Source of the DNA: Sphingomonas paucimobilis
Lineage (GTDB): Bacteria; Pseudomonadota; Alphaproteobacteria; Sphingomonadales; Sphingomonadaceae
Reading direction: 5' to 3'
Length of the DNA: 11,218 nt
NCBI GenBank assembly: GCA_945860425.1
Contig: CAMAQU010000036.1
Coordinates: forward strand, 1-11,218
Positions 6,692-11,218 of the stretch are shown piece by piece. The notes beneath the pieces are model-generated. The model saw only the letters and a list, made by a program, of their open reading frames with translations. It did no database searches and was not told the DNA's origin. The translations under genes were made by a program, and so were the position numbers. Position 1 is the stretch's first letter. Each line of letters begins with the position of its first letter.

Positions 6692-6706
6692 TTGCAAGTT
6701 GCAACT
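6692..6706. promoter_or_regulatory. Candidate HxlR operator
   Basis: TTGCAA-G-TTGCAA (6692-6704) is palindromic around its central base, and it contains the perfect 10-bp palindrome AGTTGCAACT (6697-6706). It sits in the AT-rich divergent region, just downstream of TATAAT and overlapping a possible -35 TTGCAA, so binding could block transcription. HxlR-family proteins are dimeric winged-helix factors that commonly bind such inverted repeats near their own gene. Assignment to this regulator is inference. Confidence 0.5.
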
Positions 6707-6737
6707 AAAAACTTAAAATAATTTATGTCACGCAAGA

Positions 6738-6753
6738 ATCAGGTTAGCCTGAT
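6738..6753. repeat. Short inverted repeat ahead of hxlR
   Basis: ATCAGG (6738-6743) and CCTGAT (6748-6753) form perfect 6-bp arms around TTAG. The repeat lies 33 bp before the chosen hxlR start, probably in its 5' leader. It could be a second operator or a small RNA hairpin. It is short enough to occur by chance. Confidence 0.35.
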
Positions 6754-6786
6754 GCGCGTTACATGGGTGTGAAAGGTTTGAATTCA

Positions 6787-7275
6787 ATGGGCGATTTGCG
6801 GGAAGACCTCTCCAATATTGATTGCGGCCTGCCCGCAGCGTTGGAAGCAACGGGGGAACGCTGGTCTTTCCTGATTCTGCGCGCGGCGTTTAACGGCCTG
6901 CATCATTTTGAAGAATTTCAGTCGACGCTGGGCATTGCGCGCAACATTCTGGCCAATCGCCTCGGTCGGCTGGTCGATCACGGCATTTTGGCGCGCGAGC
7001 CTATGCCCGAAGATCGGCGCAAGATTGAATACCGCCTTACGGAAAAGGGGGCCGCCCTGCTTCCGGCCATGCTGGCCCTGCGCCAATGGGGGGAAACTTG
7101 GGAAACGGGCGTTCCCTCCACCCCTGTTCTGGTCGACAAAAGGGATGGACAGCCGATTCGCAAAATCGTGATCCAAGCGCATGATGGACGCGCGCTCCAG
7201 CTGGGGGATCTGAGCTGGAAGCACACGCACGAAATTACGCCGCTGGAAGTGCCCAAACTGCACATTGTGGCCTAA
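6787..7275 (+). CDS. HxlR-family winged-helix transcriptional regulator
   Basis: HxlR proteins are dimeric winged-helix DNA-binding factors, several of which sense redox or reactive electrophiles through an N-terminal cysteine. From ATG 6787 the protein is 162 residues. The family's conserved early Cys is C13 (NIDCGLPAALEATGERW), followed by GERWSFLILR (23-32), the recognition-helix region GIARNILANRLGRLVDHGIL (49-68) and the wing RRKIEYRLTEKG (77-88). Residues 106-162 form an extra C-terminal segment of mixed strand character (VLVDKRDGQPIRKIVIQ) beyond the roughly 105-residue core. ATG 6763 is also in frame but lacks a ribosome binding site; GAAAGG (6771-6776) favours 6787. It is divergent from the exported-protein gene, with candidate operators between them, so autoregulation and control of that gene are likely. 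The effector is unknown. Confidence 0.9.
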   Translation: MGDLREDLSNIDCGLPAALEATGERWSFLILRAAFNGLHHFEEFQSTLGIARNILANRLGRLVDHGILAREPMPEDRRKIEYRLTEKGAALLPAMLALRQWGETWETGVPSTPVLVDKRDGQPIRKIVIQAHDGRALQLGDLSWKHTHEITPLEVPKLHIVA

Positions 7276-7290
7276 GGCCCAGACCAAAAG

Positions 7291-7324
7291 AAAAGGCCCG
7301 CACGCTTTCGCGCCGGGCCTTTTT
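7291..7324. terminator. Bidirectional Rho-independent terminator between hxlR and rpoZ
   Basis: AAAAGGCCCG (7291-7300) pairs with CGGGCCTTTT (7314-7323). An inner CGC/GCG stem is capped by TTTC. The plus strand ends in TTTTTC; the minus strand reads TTTTCTTTT after the stem. It lies 15 bp after the hxlR stop and 23 bp from the rpoZ stop, so it serves both convergent genes. Confidence 0.9.
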
Positions 7325-7347
7325 CTTAGTCAGCTGCGGTCGACGAC

Positions 7348-7689
7348 TCAGTCGTAATCGCCGCCCAGATTCTGGTTCCGGGGCGGGGCCGCCGCGGTCA
7401 AGCGGAGCGCCTCTGCCGCGCTGGAGAGCGAGGTCATTTCATCCGATTCGACTTCATCATCAATGCGGACACGCTGCAAGCCGCCGACAATCGCTTCCTG
7501 AAGTTCAGCCGGAACAACCAGCTCATCCGCGATTTCACGCAGGGCAACAACGGGGTTCTTATCCCGGTCCCGGTCCAGCAAAAGTTCAGCACCGCCCGAA
7601 ATCTGGCGGGCCCGCTGGGCCGCCACGAGCACGAGGTCAAACCGGTTCGAAACCTTGTCGACACAATCTTCAACAGTCACGCGCGCCAT
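7348..7689 (-). CDS. rpoZ: DNA-directed RNA polymerase omega subunit RpoZ
   Basis: Omega binds the beta' subunit, helps RNA polymerase assembly and, in many proteobacteria, forms part of the ppGpp-binding site. The 113-residue sequence has the conserved N-terminus MARVTVEDCVDKVSNRFDLV, then LVAAQRARQISGG (21-33) and a KNPVVALREIADELV segment (about 44-58). An acidic linker and an Ala/Pro/Asn-rich tail follow, as is usual in alphaproteobacteria. The ATG at 7689 has a GGAG-type ribosome binding site upstream and a clear promoter at 7728-7756. It stands as a single-gene unit ending at the bidirectional hairpin. In many bacteria rpoZ is next to spoT or gmk; here it is flanked by hxlR and a phospholipase D-like gene. 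Confidence 0.95.
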   Translation of the reverse strand: MARVTVEDCVDKVSNRFDLVLVAAQRARQISGGAELLLDRDRDKNPVVALREIADELVVPAELQEAIVGGLQRVRIDDEVESDEMTSLSSAAEALRLTAAAPPRNQNLGGDYD

Positions 7690-7727
7690 CGAGCGTCTCC
7701 AATCTTCACCAATTCGGGAAAGAGGAT

Positions 7728-7756
7728 TAACTAACAGTCTCTTGCGCTTCTGTCAA
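7728..7756 (-). promoter_or_regulatory. Promoter of rpoZ
   Basis: On the minus strand, a perfect -35 TTGACA (7756-7751) is followed by a 17-bp spacer and TAGTTA (7733-7728) as a weak -10. Transcription would start near 7721, about 32 nt before the rpoZ ATG. It lies immediately upstream of, or overlaps, possible starts of the divergent phospholipase D-like gene (TTG 7742, GTG 7778). Confidence 0.65.
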
Positions 7757-7777
7757 GAATTTGGCCATTTAGGCCGG

Positions 7778-8983
7778 GTGAGCGCCCCGTCCCCTTTTGA
7801 CCCAATATCGGTGGAGATCGCCGATCACCAGCTGGATATCCATATCTCAGGCGACGCGCGCCTCGCGGCATTGCTTGATACAATCGACTCGGCGCGCACG
7901 AGCCTGCGCCTTATCTTTTACATTTATGTTGATGACGCGGTCGGCCGCCTTGTCCGCGATGCTTTGGTGCACGCCTGTGCGCGCGGCGTGTCTGTTGCGC
8001 TGGTGATTGATGGCTTTGGCAGTAGCGGTCTTGCCGACAGCTTTCTCCACCCTTTGCGTGAAGCAGGCGCGCGGGTGGACCGCTTCATTCCCAATAAGGG
8101 CAGGCGTTACCTGCTACGCAATCACCAGAAAATCCTGATCGCCGATGACGAGACAGCCCTGATCGGCGGCGCCAATATCGCGGCGGACTATTACCAGGAT
8201 GGGCCATTGGGCGACCATTGGCATGACCTGATGGCGACACTGACAGGACCCAAAGTTGCGTCGCTTTCGGCCTATGTCGATGCCCTGCTGGACTGGATTC
8301 GCGGCGACAAGCAGAGCATTCGCGCCTTGCAACGCCTGTTGTCGGCGGGCAGCACGACAGATGGCCCCATTGGCTGGCGCATGGGCGGCCCGTTTGAGCG
8401 GCTCAATCCCTTTGCCAGAGCGTTGCGCGCCGATCTCGATCAGGCCCGGCAGGTCGATATGATCCAGGCCTATTTCGCGCCCGACTTCACCTTTTTGCGG
8501 CGGCTGGCCCGCGTGGCGCGGCGCGGCCGCCTGTTGCTGGTGACCGCCGCCCGGTCCGACAATACAACAACCGTGGCGGCCGCGCGTCATTGCTATGGGC
8601 GGCTATTGCGCGGGGGGGCGGAGATTTACGAATATCGCCCCGCGCGCCTGCACATGAAGCTGATGATTGCGGACAGCATCGTCTATATCGGCTCTGCCAA
8701 TTATGACACGCGCAGCATCTTCTTAAATGTCGAAGTGATGCTGCGGATCGACAATACAGGCTTTGCAGATCAAATGCGCGCCTTGGCCCAAGCCCATCTG
8801 CCCCAATGTCAGAAGATTGATCAGCATTGGCTTAAGCGCGTGTCGGGACGGTTCCGCAGCCTGCGCTGGTTTCTCGCTTATTTTCTGTTCACCACCATCG
8901 ACTATACAATCACACGGCGGTTCAACATTGGCCCCAATCGTCGGGTCTGGCGATTGCGCCAACCCGGCACGGACAAAGATTGA
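7778..8983 (+). CDS. Phospholipase D / cardiolipin synthase-like protein with two HKD motifs
   Basis: PLD-superfamily enzymes use two H-x-K-x4-D motifs to make and break phosphodiester bonds; cardiolipin synthases join phosphatidyl groups. With start GTG 7778 the protein has 401 residues. HKD1 is NHQKILIAD (H116, K118, D123) followed by IGGANIAADYY, and HKD2 is LHMKLMIAD (H292, K294, D299) followed by IGSANYD. Other family marks are FYIYVDDAVG, VALVIDGFGS and DHWHDL. It lacks the N-terminal membrane helices of ClsA, so it resembles the ClsB type; a hydrophobic stretch near residues 363-374 could associate with the membrane. The start is uncertain: TTG 7742 has AGAGGA upstream at long spacing, and the frame opens at TTG 7655 inside rpoZ. 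The SAPSPFDP N-terminus after GTG 7778 looks like that of related proteins. Substrate is unproven; a nuclease or other lipid transferase is possible. Confidence 0.86.
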   Translation: MSAPSPFDPISVEIADHQLDIHISGDARLAALLDTIDSARTSLRLIFYIYVDDAVGRLVRDALVHACARGVSVALVIDGFGSSGLADSFLHPLREAGARVDRFIPNKGRRYLLRNHQKILIADDETALIGGANIAADYYQDGPLGDHWHDLMATLTGPKVASLSAYVDALLDWIRGDKQSIRALQRLLSAGSTTDGPIGWRMGGPFERLNPFARALRADLDQARQVDMIQAYFAPDFTFLRRLARVARRGRLLLVTAARSDNTTTVAAARHCYGRLLRGGAEIYEYRPARLHMKLMIADSIVYIGSANYDTRSIFLNVEVMLRIDNTGFADQMRALAQAHLPQCQKIDQHWLKRVSGRFRSLRWFLAYFLFTTIDYTITRRFNIGPNRRVWRLRQPGTDKD

Positions 8984-9015
8984 CGCGAGACGGCCGCATC
9001 GCCAATCAGCCCGCC

Positions 9016-9351
9016 ATGCGGGGAGTTTTCTTAATCTGGGCAGCCTTGATGCTGCTGGCGCCGACACAGGTGGCGGCTGAGGATCAACCTGCACCCGCAG
9101 GAGAGCTTGGCAAGGTGATGGGCAAGGATGCCGCAGCCCTGATCCTTCTGCTCGGTCCCCCGGTGCAAGACATAAGGGAAGGATCAGGTCGCAAGCTGCA
9201 ATTTGCCAACACATCCTGCATTTTCGATGTTTATCTCTATCCGCAAGGCGAAGGCGAGACGCCTATTGCTGTCTATACGGCGGCCCGCGTGCCCGACGGG
9301 CGCGATGCCGAGCGCAACAGCTGCATCACGGCGCTGCGCTGGCGGCGCTAA
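9016..9351 (+). CDS. Small exported protein, BamE/OmlA (SmpA)-like
   Basis: From ATG 9016 the product is 111 residues with a Sec signal peptide (MRGVFLIWAALMLLAPTQVAA, probable cleavage after residue 21) and no lipobox cysteine. The mature part has a LGKVMGKDAAALILLLGPP helix-loop (31-49), a QFANTSCIFDVYLYP strand region with C68, and C103 near the end, a likely disulfide. The helix-then-strand pattern, a GxP turn followed by an LQ-x-A-x-x-x-C-x-x-D-x-x-L-Y-P stretch, resembles the BamE/OmlA or beta-lactamase-inhibitor-like fold found in many alphaproteobacterial periplasmic proteins. TTG 8980 is in frame and overlaps the upstream stop, so coupled translation from there with a longer N-terminus is possible; ATG 9016 lacks a good ribosome binding site. 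It overlaps queG tail to tail by 26 bp. Function unknown. Confidence 0.7.
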   Translation: MRGVFLIWAALMLLAPTQVAAEDQPAPAGELGKVMGKDAAALILLLGPPVQDIREGSGRKLQFANTSCIFDVYLYPQGEGETPIAVYTAARVPDGRDAERNSCITALRWRR

Positions 9352-10390
9352 GCTCCTCAAGCGCCCAATGGGCGGCGTCGCGCACCACGTCTGATCCATC
9401 ATTAATGAGGCTCTGAAGCACGGGGATTAGGGTGGGGTCACCGCTATTGCCTGCTGCAATCGCGGCATTACGCACCATCCGGTCGCGCCCAATCCGCTTG
9501 ATGGGAGAACCGGAAAACACGGTTCGGAACGCCGCATCATCCAGCGCCAAAAGATCGGCGAGGCGCGGCGCCACCAATTCTGCACGCGGGGCAAAGGCCC
9601 GATTGGCGGCGGCGGCATCGGCAAATTTATTCCACGGGCACACCGCCAGACAATCATCACAGCCGTAAATGCGGTTGCCAATCGCCCGCCGAAACTCCTG
9701 CGGGATCGGCCCCTTATGCTCAATGGTGAGGTAGGAAATGCACCGCCGCGCATCGAGCCGATAGGGCGCGATGAACGCGTCGGTTGGGCAGGCTTTGTGG
9801 CAGGCAGAACAGCTGCCGCACGCGTCCGCTGCAGGCGGATCGGCCGGCAGATCGAGCGTCGTATAGATCGCCCCCAAGAACAACCAACTGCCATGATCGC
9901 GGCTGACAAGATTGCTGTGCTTGCCCTGCCACCCCAGCCCGGCCTCCCCCGCCAGCGGCTTTTCCATGACGGGCGCTGTATCCACAAACACCTTGAGCGC
10001 GCAGGGCGATTGATCGACCATCCAACGCGCGAGCGCCTTCAAGGCCTTTTTCACAATGTCATGATAATCCTGACCCTGCGCATAGACCGAAATGCGTCCG
10101 CGGTCGCCAAACTCGGCCAGCGCCAGCGGATTGACGTTGGGGGCATAGCTCATGCCCAACATGATGGCCGATCGCGCCTCTGGCCAAAGCCCTTGGGGGG
10201 CGGCGCGCTGCGTGGCCCGGTCTGCCATCCAGGCCATCTCCCCATGCGCCCCGATGGCCAGCCAATCGTTTAAAGGCGCGCTGAAATCATGCCCGGCATG
10301 GGTAATCCCGCAGGCAGCGAATCCCAACCGCGCCGCTTCGTCCTTAATTGCAGCAGCCGTTAGGGTTTTGGGTGCGGGTTTTTGCGCCAT
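9326..10390 (-). CDS. queG: Epoxyqueuosine reductase QueG
   Basis: QueG performs the last step of queuosine synthesis, reducing epoxyqueuosine to queuosine in tRNAs with GUN anticodons, using cobalamin and two [4Fe-4S] clusters. The 354-residue protein contains VDTAPVMEKPLAGEAGLGW with the probable catalytic D137. Ferredoxin-type cysteines are C191, C194, C197 and C201 (CGSCSACHKACP), then C217 and CDDCLAVCPWNKF with C244, C247 and C251. That is a full set for two clusters. Residues about 303-347 form a HEAT-like helical repeat, normal for QueG and involved in tRNA binding. ATG 10390, preceded by CAAGG, gives a normal N-terminus; the frame continues to 10474 but those residues look unrelated. 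It is divergent from the P450 gene and overlaps the small exported-protein gene at its 3' end. No other queuosine genes are in the window. Confidence 0.95.
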   Translation of the reverse strand: MAQKPAPKTLTAAAIKDEAARLGFAACGITHAGHDFSAPLNDWLAIGAHGEMAWMADRATQRAAPQGLWPEARSAIMLGMSYAPNVNPLALAEFGDRGRISVYAQGQDYHDIVKKALKALARWMVDQSPCALKVFVDTAPVMEKPLAGEAGLGWQGKHSNLVSRDHGSWLFLGAIYTTLDLPADPPAADACGSCSACHKACPTDAFIAPYRLDARRCISYLTIEHKGPIPQEFRRAIGNRIYGCDDCLAVCPWNKFADAAAANRAFAPRAELVAPRLADLLALDDAAFRTVFSGSPIKRIGRDRMVRNAAIAAGNSGDPTLIPVLQSLINDGSDVVRDAAHWALEELSAASAAP

Positions 10391-10490
10391 GAGCCTTGCT
10401 ACCACGCCGGGGACCAAGAGGAAATGCGTGCGCAACCTCCTCACCTTGGCGCATTTCAGAACGGCTTGTCGCACCTACCGCCAAAGGTCA

Positions 10491-10518
10491 TTGACACGAG
10501 TGTAAACAGTGGCAGATT
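10491..10518 (+). promoter_or_regulatory. Promoter and candidate operator of the P450 gene
   Basis: A perfect -35 box TTGACA (10491-10496) is followed by a 16-bp spacer and CAGATT (10513-10518), a weak -10. The -35 is part of a near-palindrome, TTGACAC-GA-GTGTAAA (10491-10506), with 6 of 7 arm positions matching. A repressor bound there, for example of the TetR type, would block the polymerase. No regulator gene for it is visible in the window. Confidence 0.5.
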
Positions 10519-10553
10519 GGCGCGAAGACTCATAAAAAGAGAGAGGTTCGGTC

Positions 10554-11218
10554 ATGGCAACGGTGCTCAAGGAAACGGCTCAGGATGCAAACCCCTGGGA
10601 TGTGTCGCGTGCAGAGCTGTATACGCAGGATGTCTGGCAGGAGCCCTTCCGCCAGATGCGTGAAAAATCTCCCATTTACTTCTGCCCAGAATCGAAATTC
10701 GGCCCCTATTGGTCGGTGACGAATTACAAGGCGATCCAGCATATTGAGGCGTTGCCGAAGGTCTTTTCTTCCAGCTGGGAATATGGCGGCATTACCGTTG
10801 CCGGCGATGGCATCGACCATCTGCAAGAGGGCGACATCCCGATGCCCATGTTCATCGCGATGGACCCGCCGCAGCATACGGCGCAGCGCCGCACAGTTGC
10901 CCCCGCTTTTGGCCCGACAGAGGTAGAGCGGATGCGCGCCGACACCGTCGCGCGCACGGCGGCCGTGCTCGATAGCTTGCCCATTGGCCAGCCCTTTGAC
11001 TGGGTGGAAAAGCTGTCGATCGAATTGACGACGCAGATGCTCGCCATCCTGTTCGACTTCCCTTGGGAAGAGCGCCACAAGCTGACCCATTGGTCGGATG
11101 TTCTGGGCGATATTGAGGGCTTTGATTCGCTGGAAAAGCGGCAGCACCGCCTGGCCACCGCCTTTGAAATGGGCGCGTCTTTCAAGGAGCTTTGGGATCG
11201 TAAGGCCACCAGCCCTGG
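10554..11218 (+). CDS. Cytochrome P450, CYP153-family-like (alkane/fatty-acid terminal hydroxylase), 3' truncated by the window
   Basis: CYP153 enzymes are soluble bacterial P450s that hydroxylate the terminal carbon of alkanes, fatty acids or related chains, fed by a ferredoxin and ferredoxin reductase. The open frame runs from ATG 10554 to the window edge with no stop, giving 221 of an expected 420 or so residues, so the heme-Cys and I-helix regions are not seen. Family marks are NPWDVSRAELY (13-23), FGPYWSVTNYKAI (49-61), YGGITV (77-82) and FIAMDPPQHTAQRRTVAPAF (100-119), with H108 and R112 of the C-helix heme-propionate motif. Next come FDWVEKLSIELTTQMLAILF (148-167) and DFPWEERHKLTHWSDV (168-183). 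The last two blocks are very characteristic of CYP153. Ribosome binding site GAGAGG (10541-10546) is 7 bp before the ATG. HTAQRR replaces the HDxQRK form I recall as commoner. Substrate is unproven. Confidence 0.88.
   Translation, partial: MATVLKETAQDANPWDVSRAELYTQDVWQEPFRQMREKSPIYFCPESKFGPYWSVTNYKAIQHIEALPKVFSSSWEYGGITVAGDGIDHLQEGDIPMPMFIAMDPPQHTAQRRTVAPAFGPTEVERMRADTVARTAAVLDSLPIGQPFDWVEKLSIELTTQMLAILFDFPWEERHKLTHWSDVLGDIEGFDSLEKRQHRLATAFEMGASFKELWDRKATSP

Larger units (their letters stand above)
6639..6786. promoter_or_regulatory. AT-rich divergent control region between the exported-protein gene and hxlR
   Basis: This 148-bp segment is markedly more AT-rich than its surroundings. It contains a perfect -10-like TATAAT (6682-6687, plus strand; the opposite strand reads TAATTATATA). 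It also contains TTGC-GAA-GCAA (6665-6675), the larger TTGCAA palindrome (6692-6706), and an inverted repeat ATCAGG-TTAG-CCTGAT (6738-6753). Candidate plus-strand -35 boxes include TTGCAA (6699-6704) with a 17-bp spacer to TTTATG (6722-6727). Exact promoters cannot be fixed by eye. The arrangement is what one expects of a divergent pair controlled by the adjacent regulator. Confidence 0.55.

Noticed and set aside
7655..7741. N-terminal 29 codons of the phospholipase D-like frame before TTG 7742
   Set aside because: They overlap the start of rpoZ and its ribosome binding site on the other strand and do not resemble PLD N-termini; probably non-coding on this strand.
9716..10273. Plus-strand open frame of 185 codons opposite queG
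   Set aside because: It is antisense to a fully conserved QueG with all cysteines in place and has no ribosome binding site or domain.
10421..10457. Inverted repeat GAAATGCG / CGCATTTC with a 21-bp loop between queG and the P450 gene
   Set aside because: Arms of 8 bp with an arbitrary loop of this size are expected several times by chance in 11 kb. There is no U-tract, and it does not overlap the promoter boxes I can place.
10382..10663. Plus-strand open frame of 93 codons across the queG-P450 intergenic region
   Set aside because: It starts inside queG antisense, runs through the promoter and into the P450 gene in another frame, and has no domain or start signal.
10530..11147. Minus-strand open frames opposite the P450 gene
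   Set aside because: The plus-strand P450 reading frame carries clear CYP153 motifs. The opposite frames are shadows, made prominent only because the real gene has no stop inside the window.

Overview
The window is a chromosomal segment of an alphaproteobacterium, most likely a sphingomonad (Sphingopyxis/Sphingorhabdus-like). The basis is moderately high GC (about 60% by eye), a class I PHA synthase, a short Ppx/GppA phosphatase followed directly by rlmE, a small secreted protein resembling the CC_3452 family, and a CYP153-type P450. All family assignments come from reading the translations and recalling family motifs; no search was run. I see no transposase, integrase, phage gene, CRISPR array or origin. 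Genes are densely packed: no gene-free stretch exceeds 300 bases, and the longest are about 150-170 bases.

Layout. 1-98: upstream region of the first gene. 99-862 (+): a small four-helix membrane protein (DUF4345-like) and a small dimeric alpha-beta-barrel-like protein. 876-949 (-): tRNA-Gln(CUG) with a clear promoter at 964-992. 1119-2884 (+): ppx/gppA-like phosphatase and rlmE 23S rRNA methyltransferase, coupled by an ATGA overlap. 2871-4466 (-): class I PHA synthase phaC, overlapping rlmE tail to tail. 4547-6224 (+): an AlaC/LL-DAP-type aminotransferase and a 4-HBT-type thioesterase, 4 bp apart. 6324-6638 (-) and 6787-7275 (+): a secreted CC_3452-like protein and an HxlR-family regulator, transcribed divergently from an AT-rich, palindrome-bearing region. 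7348-7689 (-): rpoZ, which shares a bidirectional terminator with hxlR. 7778-9351 (+): a two-HKD phospholipase D/cardiolipin synthase-like enzyme and a small exported BamE/OmlA-like protein. 9326-10390 (-): queG. 10554 to the window end (+): the N-terminal half of a CYP153-family cytochrome P450, cut by the window edge.

How the parts relate. This is mainly housekeeping: translation and RNA modification (tRNA-Gln, rlmE, queG), transcription (rpoZ), polyphosphate/(p)ppGpp metabolism (ppx), carbon storage (phaC), amino-acid metabolism and membrane lipids. Accessory or regulated features are the hxlR/secreted-protein pair and the CYP153 gene, which has a candidate operator over its -35 box. I did not find a convincing undescribed multi-gene system. 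The best leads are regulatory DNA sites and small uncharacterised proteins.
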